Assembly (NCBI GenBank): GCA_046496815.1
Contig: JAWOGN010000009.1
Coordinates: 1-29,350, forward strand
Direction: 5' to 3'
Source: JAWOGN01 sp046496815
GTDB lineage: Bacteria > Desulfobacterota > DSM-4660 > Desulfatiglandales > Desulfatiglandaceae
Length of the DNA stretch: 29,350 nucleotides
Shown here: piece by piece, positions 7,546 through 15,039 of the stretch
Numbering within the stretch: position 1 is the first letter of the stretch
Layout of the letters: each line of letters opens with the position of its first letter
Notes under the pieces: generated by a model
Told to the model about the DNA's origin: nothing
Seen by the model: the letters and a program-made list of their open reading frames with translations, nothing else
Databases searched by the model: none
Position numbers and translations under genes: made by a program

Positions 7546-8859
7546 TTAGATTTCCTGATTCTTGAGCTTTTTGACCCTTAAAACCAGCCCTTTCAGATCC
7601 TCTACCTCCACTTTTTCTCCCGGTTCGAGTCTTTCATCGGCCGTTGCACGCCAATATTCGCCATGCACAAAGATGAGACCTTCAGGATCGATCCGCTCCT
7701 TCACCAAACCCACCTCTCCTTTGAGGCCGTCCGTACCGCCCCTGGGTCTGGATCGGTAGGCCCTGAATGCCAAACTGGCCACAACCATAAAAAAGCCGCC
7801 CACCAGGAGAATGGTCGGCAACATCAGTTTCATCGACACGCCGACATCTTCAAATAGCATGATAGAGCCGATGGTCAAGGAAATCAAGCCGCCGATGGAA
7901 AGAATTCCATAGCTTGGAACTTGAACCTCGACAATAAAGAAAATGATGGCCAAGGCAATGAGAATAAGTCCGGCGTAGTTTACCGGGAGGGTCTGGAAGG
8001 AATAAAAAGCGAGGATGAGGGAAATGGCCCCGATCACACCTGGAAAGATAGCCCCTGGGTGGGACAACTCAAAGTACAGACCGGCAAGTCCGATCATCAT
8101 GAGAATGTAGGCGATGTTCGGATCACTAATCGTCTTCAGGACTCTGTCCCGAAATCCGGGATGAAAATAGACTTTCTTCAAATCCGCGGTCCTCAGCGTG
8201 ATCGTGCCGCTGGCAAGATTAACCTCTCGGCCGTCCAGAAGTCGGATAAGTTCGTCGATATCTTGTGCCACGAGGTCAATCACGTTGTTTTCAAGGGCTT
8301 CGTCGGCGGTTATGGAAACACTTTCACGGATTGCCTTCTCCACCCATTCCCCGTTTTTTCCTTTTTCTTCGGCAATTCCCCGTGCGTAGGATGCCATGTC
8401 ATTGACAACTTTATCCGACATGGTCTTCTCAATGTCTTTTCCCCCTGCCGTGACAGGATGGGCAGCCCCGATGTTGGTCCCGGGCGCCATTGCCGCAATG
8501 TGGGCCGCGACCGTGACCATCACCCCTGCAGAGGCTGCGCCCGCACCTTTGGGACCGACGTAGACTGCGACGGGGATCGGTGAGTTCAGTATGGCCTTGA
8601 CAATGGTGCGCATGGAAGAAGCCAAACCTCCCGGTGTGTCGAGTCGAAGAATGGTGACGGCTATCCCCTGTTCGGCCGCCTCCGCTAAACCCCTCCTCAC
8701 GAACATGGCTGTGCCGGGGTTGATGGGCCCCTCCAGTTCGATAATCATGACTTGATTTTCGGCCCGGGCCGCACAAGGTGCTCCGAAATGCCAAACACCT
8801 AAACATGTCAGCGCGATCAGACTCATTGGAAAAACATTCCCAAACCTTTTTTTAGCCAT
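7546..8859 (-). CDS. nfeD: NfeD-family membrane-bound ClpP-class serine protease
   Basis: 437 residues from the chosen start. A signal peptide (about 1-33, ending ARA-EN) leads to a periplasmic ClpP-like protease domain with LRLDTPGGLASSMR. S110 in GAGAASAG and K150 in SDKVVNDM are spaced like the Ser/Lys dyad of the archaeal homologue PH1510. Four to five membrane helices lie between about 247 and 365. A C-terminal OB-fold NfeD domain (about 378-433, ending LKGLVLRVKK) closes the protein. An in-frame ATG lies 45 bases upstream, but GGAGGT eight bases before ATG 8859 and the fit to the signal peptide favour 8859. It overlaps the glycosylase gene by eight bases and is followed by its usual partner slipin, suggesting membrane protein quality control. 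Confidence 0.93.
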   Translation of the reverse strand: MAKKRFGNVFPMSLIALTCLGVWHFGAPCAARAENQVMIIELEGPINPGTAMFVRRGLAEAAEQGIAVTILRLDTPGGLASSMRTIVKAILNSPIPVAVYVGPKGAGAASAGVMVTVAAHIAAMAPGTNIGAAHPVTAGGKDIEKTMSDKVVNDMASYARGIAEEKGKNGEWVEKAIRESVSITADEALENNVIDLVAQDIDELIRLLDGREVNLASGTITLRTADLKKVYFHPGFRDRVLKTISDPNIAYILMMIGLAGLYFELSHPGAIFPGVIGAISLILAFYSFQTLPVNYAGLILIALAIIFFIVEVQVPSYGILSIGGLISLTIGSIMLFEDVGVSMKLMLPTILLVGGFFMVVASLAFRAYRSRPRGGTDGLKGEVGLVKERIDPEGLIFVHGEYWRATADERLEPGEKVEVEDLKGLVLRVKKLKNQEI

Positions 8860-9583
8860 TCTTTTTGACCTCCAGGCCCAACCGCCGCATGATCTTTTGT
8901 ACATCCTCCCACACGTGCCGTTTGGCGGATGGATTCCTCAATAAATAGGCAGGGTGATAGGTGGGCATAAGCGGCGTATCCCCCAATGTATGCCAGTTTC
9001 CTCTTTCTCGCGTAATCCTGAAGTCCTCTCCCAATAACGCTTGGCCGGCGATTCGGCCAAGGGTGCAGATAACCTTGGGTTGGAGGATACGAAGCTGCTG
9101 TTTCAAAAACGGAATACATGTTTCAATCTCATCTCGCTCAGGGTCGCGGTTGTTAGGCGGGCGGCATTTCACCACATTACAAATATAAACCGATTTCCGC
9201 GAAATGGCCATTCCATTTTCAATGATTTTGGTAAGGAGTTTTCCGGCCTCGCCGACAAAAGGTTTTCCCACCAGATCCTCATCTCGACCCGGACCTTCGC
9301 CTACAAAGACCAGTTCGGCCTGCGGGGACCCCTCCCCGAAGACCAGGTGGGTCCGACCCTTGTGGAGTTTGCATCGCCGGCAATCCCCGATAAATGACCG
9401 AAGCGCTTGAAGCGAGTTCTGATCGCGGACACGTTTCGAGGAAGTCATTCCCCCTTGTAAGCCAAATTGTAAATAAGTCAGCGCCGCGTTTGAGAGGGGC
9501 GGCGGATCTAAGCCGATTTCCTCATAAACCCTCATCTGATTTCTCAGATGCACAAATACTTCTTTGAGTTCTTCCTCAGGCAT
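8852..9583 (-). CDS. uracil-DNA glycosylase, family 4 (4Fe-4S)
   Basis: 243 residues. It removes uracil from DNA to start base excision repair. The family signs are the iron-sulfur cysteines C68 and C71 (DCRRCKLHKGRTH), C140 (VVKCRPPNNRDP) and C156 (EIETCIPFL); the catalytic motif GEGPGRDED (95-103); GKPFVGEAGKLL; TLGRIAGQALLG; and the second catalytic motif MPTYHPAYLLRNPSAK with H210. The domain occupies residues 60-236; the first 55 residues are a helical extension common in anaerobes. The start chosen, ATG 9583, overlaps the coaBC stop by eight bases; an upstream in-frame start at 9628 would add 15 residues without support. This repair enzyme sits inside a coenzyme A/envelope operon, so co-transcription is probably historical rather than functional. 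Confidence 0.93.
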   Translation of the reverse strand: MPEEELKEVFVHLRNQMRVYEEIGLDPPPLSNAALTYLQFGLQGGMTSSKRVRDQNSLQALRSFIGDCRRCKLHKGRTHLVFGEGSPQAELVFVGEGPGRDEDLVGKPFVGEAGKLLTKIIENGMAISRKSVYICNVVKCRPPNNRDPERDEIETCIPFLKQQLRILQPKVICTLGRIAGQALLGEDFRITRERGNWHTLGDTPLMPTYHPAYLLRNPSAKRHVWEDVQKIMRRLGLEVKKNG

Positions 9584-10781
9584 CAACCCGGCTTTCCCAA
9601 ATTGTTTTAATCCTGTCGAGCAGCACATCGGCCACTTCCGTCTTTGTCATGAGCGGCACATCTTCCACCTGACCGTCTTTGTAAACTATTTTGACACGAT
9701 TTGTATCCGTTTCAAACCCTGCGTCTTCACCGGAGACGTCGTTGGCTACAATCATATCGAGCGCTTTGGACTTCATTTTTTTCTTCGCATGGGTCAACAA
9801 ATCTTCAGTTTCAGCGGCAAACCCAACCAAAAGGCAACGGGGCATGGCTTTTTTGGATGCCAACTCGCTGAGGATGTCCGGATTCTTCACCAGTTCCAGG
9901 TTTAATGAATCCTTTCCTTTTTTAATCTTATGGGCGGCGCTGGCTCTCGGCCGGTAGTCGGAAACCGCAGCCGCCTTGATGATGATATCGGACTCGGGAC
10001 GATGGGCAAAAACGGCATCTCTCATTTGCTCCGCGGTCTTTATCTCTCGATATTCAATCCCGAAGGGCGGGATCAGATTGGTTGGGCCGCTTATAAGCGT
10101 TACGGCGGCTCCTCTGCGCCTGGCAGTCTCGGCAAGGGCATAGCCCATTTTGCCTGAGGATCGATTGCCGATATAGCGCACAGGATCCAGGGGCTCTTGA
10201 GTCGGCCCTGCGGTCACAAGGATTCTTAACCCTGAAAGGTCATGCTTCGAGAGCAAAACATGGGCCAGCTCCATAATATCCGCCGGCTCGGGAAGCCGTC
10301 CGGGACCGTCAGTACGGCATGCCAGCTGTCCGTGGCCCGGTTCCATGACGGCAATTTTCCGCTGCCTGAGTCGGTTGAGGTTTTCCTGCACTGCGGGATG
10401 ATCGAACATTTGGCTGTTCATGGAAGGGCATATCAAGATCTTGGCTGTCGCGGCGAGGATCAGGGTGGATAAAAAATCATCCCCAACGCCGCACGCGGCT
10501 TTGGCAATAAAATTGGCTGTAGCAGGGGCAATGATGATGAGCTCGGAGGTTTGCCCCAGCGTGATGTGGTCCATCGGTGCGCCTGCATCGGCCCACATGT
10601 CCCAGATCACTCGATGTCCTGAAAGGGCTTCGAACGTGAGTGGTGTGACAAATCGAGTGGCATTTCTCGTCATGGCGACAGTCGTGTGCGCCTCCGCCCT
10701 CACGAGAAGTCTTACCAGCTCTGCCGCTTTGTACGCAGCAATGCCCCCGCTGACTCCAACGACGACCTTTTTTCCTCTCAT
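9576..10781 (-). CDS. coaBC: bifunctional phosphopantothenoylcysteine decarboxylase / phosphopantothenate-cysteine ligase
   Basis: 401 residues. Residues 1-178 are the flavin-dependent CoaC half: VGVSGGIAAYKAAEL, H72, IIAPATANFIAK, CPSMNSQMF (118-126) and the catalytic Cys155 in GQLACRTDGPGRLPE. From 185 the CoaB half follows with LVTAGPTQEPLDPVRYIGNR, SSGKMG, AAAVSDYRP and HKIKK, and the late DMIVANDV motif. Together they turn 4'-phosphopantothenate plus cysteine into 4'-phosphopantetheine on the way to coenzyme A. ATG 10781 overlaps the preceding stop as ATGA, with GAGGAT just upstream. The longer frame to 10892 would read through the upstream gene and is rejected. Both halves look complete. 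Confidence 0.96.
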   Translation of the reverse strand: MRGKKVVVGVSGGIAAYKAAELVRLLVRAEAHTTVAMTRNATRFVTPLTFEALSGHRVIWDMWADAGAPMDHITLGQTSELIIIAPATANFIAKAACGVGDDFLSTLILAATAKILICPSMNSQMFDHPAVQENLNRLRQRKIAVMEPGHGQLACRTDGPGRLPEPADIMELAHVLLSKHDLSGLRILVTAGPTQEPLDPVRYIGNRSSGKMGYALAETARRRGAAVTLISGPTNLIPPFGIEYREIKTAEQMRDAVFAHRPESDIIIKAAAVSDYRPRASAAHKIKKGKDSLNLELVKNPDILSELASKKAMPRCLLVGFAAETEDLLTHAKKKMKSKALDMIVANDVSGEDAGFETDTNRVKIVYKDGQVEDVPLMTKTEVADVLLDRIKTIWESRVDA

Positions 10782-12673
10782 ATCCTCATATCCCGAAAGG
10801 CTCTGTTGAATCCCAGGATGGCCTCGCGATCCCTTCCTTCGATATAGTATCTCAAGACGGCATCCGTGCCGGAAGCCCTTATCTGCCACCACATCCCTTC
10901 AAAATCCATGAGCGTCCCGTCCCCCGCCCACATCACTCGCTTCAGTTGAGGAAGACTTACGCCGGGCATTTTTTCTCTCAGCAGCGCATAAGTGTCTTTA
11001 ACAGGCCGGTCGACAAGTCCCCGAAAAAATTCGACCACCTTGTCTCTTCTGGAAAACCCTTCACGCTTTTTCTTGACCAAGGCGGCAGGCGGAAGATTTT
11101 CGTCATAAAGCGTCACATCGATTCTTTCATAATGTCGGTAGGTGATATTGTGTGTATCCACACTGTCCATGTAAAACTCGGCAAAGGATTTCTCTCGCGC
11201 ACATAACCTGGCAGCCAGTGCCATTACGGCCAAACCGATCTGAAACCCATCTTTTTCCTTCATAACCAAACTTTTTCTCAAGCCGTTCTTGCTTACAGCA
11301 AGCCTGCTGCCTCCCATGGCGGCGCCCCCCGACTCTTCGGCCATGATTAAGATTCGTGGATTCTTCCCCAAAGACACCGATTGCCCCGTAGGGGTGTGAA
11401 TCACGATCTTCTCCTTCCCTTTGGCCAACTGGGCTTCTATCTGTTCTGCGATCGCTCCAAAGTACTTAAACCCAACCGGTGTCCGAACCACTTTGATGCC
11501 GTGCTTTTCGGCGACTTCCCCAATGGATCTGCTCGTGGGGAAAGTCTCCGCGACCATCCAGTCGAATGTGTCCAGTTCCCCGGTAGCTTCCAAATGCTCA
11601 ATCCGTGCAAGGGTGAGCATAAAGTATATCTGGTTCGGTTTGAAATAGATGAGAATGCGGCCGGGTGTTAAGGGGTCCATCTCAAGGCCGTAAGATACGG
11701 CTTTCTCTGCGAGGGACGAAGGGGCTGTGGTTATGATATTGAAACGATCTCCGTCCGGGTCCCAGATAAAAAAGACATCCGTGTGCCCTGAATTTCTGAG
11801 GATTTCCTGCGCGCCGATATGTTTGTAAACCTGCCATTTTCCGGGATCCACACCATGGTTCACGCCGTCTATAATCCCGATTCCATGGTAGTTGGAATCC
11901 TCTTGGTCATGCAAGAAATGGACACATCCCTCGATACCAAGCTTACGGAAGATGGGTTTTGTGGTTCTGGCCATTGAACCCCCAACCGTAGAAATGAAAG
12001 TCTTAAAACCCAGTTTCTCGGCTTTACGAATATCTTCGATCGCGGTCGTGGGAATGATGGCGTTGAGGTAATCACAGTAGGCATCCGTTGCATCAAAATC
12101 CCGGGTGATGAGCGGGCTGTCCGTCGGCGCGAGTTTGATTTCACGACCGGGGGAGACGACTTTTTTCACTTCCGCAGCGATGAGGTCCGCTTCCTCCAGA
12201 AGCTGCTTTCCCATCCCGTTCATGGGCTTCCATCCGCCCTTAAAATTGGGGGAATGACTGGCCGTGAAATTCTCACCGTCATTCAGCTCGTTGTAGAATA
12301 CGCCGAAAGAGGAATACCAGATGGGTGTGGTATCAACTCCCTTTCGAAGATGCACTCTGTGGCCGTGGGCCGCATACACGCGGGCTGCAAGTTGGATAAA
12401 TTCAGATGTATGGGGCCTGACTTCGCCACCCACATGACGTTCAATCTCCGCATCTTTCTTCCCAAGCATGTCGTAGACACAGGCTTTGGCTTCAGCAATG
12501 ACGGCGACTTTTGTGCGGTTGAAAGCCACGCGGGGATTATTGATATCATCGGGGTCGAGTCGGTCTCTGTACCCTGCCGTGCCCAGTTTAAACGTTTCCG
12601 CCCAACTTTGGAGGTTCTCCGCGTTGATGACCTCTGGTGTGAGAATAATGTGATCCGGTTCTTTAGTATCCAC
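10778..12673 (-). CDS. phosphoglucomutase/phosphomannomutase family enzyme
   Basis: 631 residues in the alpha-D-phosphohexomutase fold. Visible active-site parts are the phosphoserine loop TASHSPNFKGG (S140), the metal loop DPDGDR (305-310), the sugar-binding AEESGGAAMGG and the phosphate-binding RASGTDAVLRYYIEG near the C-terminus. The family usually has TASHNP; Ser replaces Asn here. It is longer than typical 450-580-residue members, with extra material around 150-200 and 500-590. It moves phosphate between C1 and C6 of a hexose; the substrate cannot be told. Start: GTG 12673, because GGAGG lies six bases upstream; the GTG at 12691 has no such site. The start overlaps the LysM gene by 11 bases, so translation is probably coupled. 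Confidence 0.9.
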   Translation of the reverse strand: MDTKEPDHIILTPEVINAENLQSWAETFKLGTAGYRDRLDPDDINNPRVAFNRTKVAVIAEAKACVYDMLGKKDAEIERHVGGEVRPHTSEFIQLAARVYAAHGHRVHLRKGVDTTPIWYSSFGVFYNELNDGENFTASHSPNFKGGWKPMNGMGKQLLEEADLIAAEVKKVVSPGREIKLAPTDSPLITRDFDATDAYCDYLNAIIPTTAIEDIRKAEKLGFKTFISTVGGSMARTTKPIFRKLGIEGCVHFLHDQEDSNYHGIGIIDGVNHGVDPGKWQVYKHIGAQEILRNSGHTDVFFIWDPDGDRFNIITTAPSSLAEKAVSYGLEMDPLTPGRILIYFKPNQIYFMLTLARIEHLEATGELDTFDWMVAETFPTSRSIGEVAEKHGIKVVRTPVGFKYFGAIAEQIEAQLAKGKEKIVIHTPTGQSVSLGKNPRILIMAEESGGAAMGGSRLAVSKNGLRKSLVMKEKDGFQIGLAVMALAARLCAREKSFAEFYMDSVDTHNITYRHYERIDVTLYDENLPPAALVKKKREGFSRRDKVVEFFRGLVDRPVKDTYALLREKMPGVSLPQLKRVMWAGDGTLMDFEGMWWQIRASGTDAVLRYYIEGRDREAILGFNRAFRDMRI

Positions 12674-13550
12674 CAAATTCCTCCAATTCACGATGTGCGA
12701 CTTGAGTTACCCAGGTTTCATCGGTATTCAGAATGGACAAGATCTCTTTTCCTGCCGCCATGGCTTCCGATCGGGTCGGAAAGAAACCGACACGGAGCCG
12801 CATCCACTTCCGCTCCTTGACGATTGCATTGCTGATATAGATGGAATAGCCACTTTTCATGAGCACGATTGCAGGCGGTACAAGGTCTTCAGCGTTTTGC
12901 GAGGAAAGCACATTCACCACCCAGTTCTTTTGAGCCAAATCCGCCTGGTTTTTCCTGATTTCTTCCTCCGTGAAAAACTTTAACCGAAGGCCTTCGGGGA
13001 GTGTTTCCCGGTCAAAAGCCTCCAAGACCTTTGTTCCGTCGGCAGTGTCTGTCTTCAGCTTGAAAAGGCTGGACCATTTCACATCAAAAGCCTCGGCGAC
13101 TCTCATGCTGCCCAGCTTTTCCTGGTTGAGTCGGAAAAGGCTCGGCCATTTCATGGGATCGCCATACACATCGCTTCGAGCTGCAATTTTAGCAAGTGTA
13201 TCCCCCTTTTGAACAATATAATGGTCATCCGCTTCCTTGGCGGCTGTTTGTTCTTCAGGCTCCTGAACCGGGGATGGGCGTGCCGGTTGCTCTTTCTCAA
13301 GCGCGGCCATTTGAGGAATCTCAAGCGCAAATTCATCGGCCGTGGTGACGTGGGGTGTTGATGGAACGGGATGTCTCTCGGCAGGCGGCCGTTCGATGGG
13401 AACGACGACCTTCGTCTCTTGAATCTCTTGAGGTGCCTGTTCTGAACATGCTCCTGCGAAGGCAAAGGCTAAAAAGAGAGAAAAAAGCGATATATTGCGT
13501 TTTGTGATGTGCAAAGGCCTCGCTGTGGATAATGCTGCCTCAAAAACCAT
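12663..13550 (-). CDS. LysM and SPOR-like domain lipoprotein
   Basis: 295 residues. The N-terminus has basic residues, a hydrophobic stretch and the lipobox AFAGAC with Cys35, so it is a lipoprotein exported to the periplasm or outer membrane. A Pro/Glu-rich linker (about 40-108) leads to a LysM peptidoglycan-binding domain (DHYIVQKGDTLAKIAARSD, from 109) whose second half is duplicated. The C-terminal part (about 210-285, WVVNVLSSQNAED, WMRLRVGFFPTRSEAMAAG) looks like a SPOR domain, which binds denuded septal glycan. Two peptidoglycan-binding modules suggest a cell-wall scaffold. AGGAG lies six bases before ATG 13550. It is the first gene of the operon reaching to the slipin at 6793. Confidence 0.85.
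   Translation of the reverse strand: MVFEAALSTARPLHITKRNISLFSLFLAFAFAGACSEQAPQEIQETKVVVPIERPPAERHPVPSTPHVTTADEFALEIPQMAALEKEQPARPSPVQEPEEQTAAKEADDHYIVQKGDTLAKIAARSDVYGDPMKWPSLFRLNQEKLGSMRVAEAFDVKWSSLFKLKTDTADGTKVLEAFDRETLPEGLRLKFFTEEEIRKNQADLAQKNWVVNVLSSQNAEDLVPPAIVLMKSGYSIYISNAIVKERKWMRLRVGFFPTRSEAMAAGKEILSILNTDETWVTQVAHRELEEFGGY
13008..13151 (-). repeat. 24-codon tandem duplication inside the LysM domain
   Basis: Residues 134-157 and 158-181 of the LysM lipoprotein repeat each other: KWPSLFRL...VAEAFD and KWSSLFKL...VLEAFD at an exact 24-residue period. In DNA the copies are 13080-13151 and 13008-13079. The first 18 bases differ at two positions and the run GAGGCTTTTGA is identical in both, so the duplication is a real DNA event and not chance protein similarity. 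Confidence 0.8.
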
Positions 13551-13920
13551 GAATTACTCCTCTGCATAGGATGAAAGATCTGATTCGATCAAACTGATAC
13601 GGTGAACGTTTACACCATCCGAGAGCCTGGAAATCCGAAAAGGGAACACGGGTGCCTTTAAGGCACAGGTGATCAAACGGCGCAAGCATCGTGTATGCTG
13701 CTAAGCCTATTATATTAAAGCCTAAAACAGAACGCTTGACAATAAAAAACTGATCTCGCGACGGGCGCGGCAAAATGCTATAATAATATTTTTATAAGAT
13801 ATCTTGATGTTGTTCAAAGCTTTTGAGCCGTTCCAGGGTCAACGGCGTTCTTGCGGGACCGTTTCTCCATAGCTTGACTGTGCGGGGAGATACAGGGGAT
13901 TTGCAAGGAAGGGTTCGAGG
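13551..13920. other. divergent intergenic region between the LysM operon and the aminopeptidase operon
   Basis: 370 bases without a credible gene, AT-rich at 13700-13800. It must hold the promoters of both divergent operons. TATAAT on the minus strand (13709-13714) could serve the LysM operon, but I see no matching -35. Confidence 0.6.
13776..13784 (+). promoter_or_regulatory. candidate extended -10 promoter of the aminopeptidase operon
   Basis: TGCTATAAT fits the extended -10 form TGnTATAAT. No good -35 lies 16-18 bases upstream; a TTGACA at 13736-13741 is too far away (37 bases) to pair with it. Transcription would begin near 13791, leaving a leader of about 130 bases before GTG 13921. Confidence 0.35.
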
Positions 13921-15039
13921 GTGTCGATTTTGGGGAAAAAGGAGATATTTTTAATCAGTTTGGTGTTGAGCACCCTTGTTTCAGGGTGTCGTGTGACGTA
14001 TCTCTTCCACGTCGGGGTAGGGCATTTCCGGCTTCTCAACGGTGCAATCCCGGTTGAAGAGGCGTTGAGAGAGGATGTCCTTGATTCGAGGGAGAAAGCG
14101 CACCTGTGTCTCGTCGCCCGGGTTAAGGATTTCGGGGAAACGCACCTGGGACTAAAGCGAACTTACAACTATCAGACCGTTTCTTTGAGCTCTCGTCAAA
14201 GTCGCATTTACACAGTCTCGGCCTGTCCCAAAGACCGGCTTTTACGAAAAACGTGGTGGTTTCCCATCGTGGGGGATATGCCGTATCTTGGCTTTTTTGA
14301 TTTAAACAAAGCGAGGGCGGAAAAAGAGCGTCTTGCCGCAACCGGCTTGGACGTAACCATTGGTAAGGCTGATGCCTACAGCACACTGGGATGGTTCAGG
14401 GATCCCCTCACCCTCAACTTGATCAAAGGAGACACTGCGGCCCTGGTGGAAATCATCCTGCACGAAATGACTCACGCCACCCTGTATCTGAAGGGAGAGG
14501 GGGAATTTAACGAGACGCTTGCGGTTTTGGTGGGTAAGGTGGGCGCATTTCAATTCTTGAGAAGTACATACGGCCCCACACATTCTTTGACCACCGAGGC
14601 GCGGAATTCAATTGAGGATGAACGCATTTTTTCATCCTTTTTGAATTCGGTTTTGGAAGACCTGGAACACCTCTACCGGTCCCAAATCGAGTATCGGGAA
14701 AAACTGTTTCAAAGGGAAAAAATATTTGCCGATGCCATTCAGCATTTCAACCATTTGAGGAAACGCTTTCAGACCCCATCCTTCAACGGTTTTGGTAATG
14801 CCGGAATCAACAATGCATACTTGCTGTCGATTTCTCTCTATCATCGGTATTTTCATCTTTTTGAGGCGCTTCTCAGGCGAAATGAAGATTCGATCCCTGA
14901 TTTGCTTGCATCCCTTGAGAATATGGCTGGAGAAAAAGGCGCCATCATGGACACAGTTAGAAAATGGGCCGGCGGAAAGTCAGCCGAGAATCTTCGTTTA
15001 AATGGGCCGGCCTTGAAATCGGGAAGGATTGATGGATGA
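13921..15039 (+). CDS. putative lipoprotein zinc aminopeptidase (PF10023 type)
   Basis: 372 residues. The signal peptide ends in the lipobox LVSGC (Cys23), so the protein is probably attached to a membrane facing the periplasm. The metal site is HEMTH (181-185) with the downstream glutamate E198 in EFNETLAVLVG, the HExxH...E layout of a zinc metallopeptidase. Sequences around it (YNYQTVSLSS, GWFRDPLTLN, VEIILHEMTHATLY) match the family annotated as predicted aminopeptidase, about 350 residues. The enzyme activity of this family is a prediction. GTG 13921 is the start giving a complete signal peptide, preceded by a purine-rich GGAAGGG. The stop overlaps the next gene as ATGA, so it is co-translated with the YdbH-like protein. 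Confidence 0.82.
   Translation: MSILGKKEIFLISLVLSTLVSGCRVTYLFHVGVGHFRLLNGAIPVEEALREDVLDSREKAHLCLVARVKDFGETHLGLKRTYNYQTVSLSSRQSRIYTVSACPKDRLLRKTWWFPIVGDMPYLGFFDLNKARAEKERLAATGLDVTIGKADAYSTLGWFRDPLTLNLIKGDTAALVEIILHEMTHATLYLKGEGEFNETLAVLVGKVGAFQFLRSTYGPTHSLTTEARNSIEDERIFSSFLNSVLEDLEHLYRSQIEYREKLFQREKIFADAIQHFNHLRKRFQTPSFNGFGNAGINNAYLLSISLYHRYFHLFEALLRRNEDSIPDLLASLENMAGEKGAIMDTVRKWAGGKSAENLRLNGPALKSGRIDG

Noticed and set aside
10782..10892. Longer N-terminus for CoaBC
   Set aside because: The extra 37 codons overlap the end of the hexomutase gene in another frame and precede the true start of the flavoprotein fold.
13736..13784. TTGACA (13736) and TATAAT (13779) as one promoter
   Set aside because: The spacer is 37 bases, far above the 16-18 needed; only the extended -10 is kept as a candidate.
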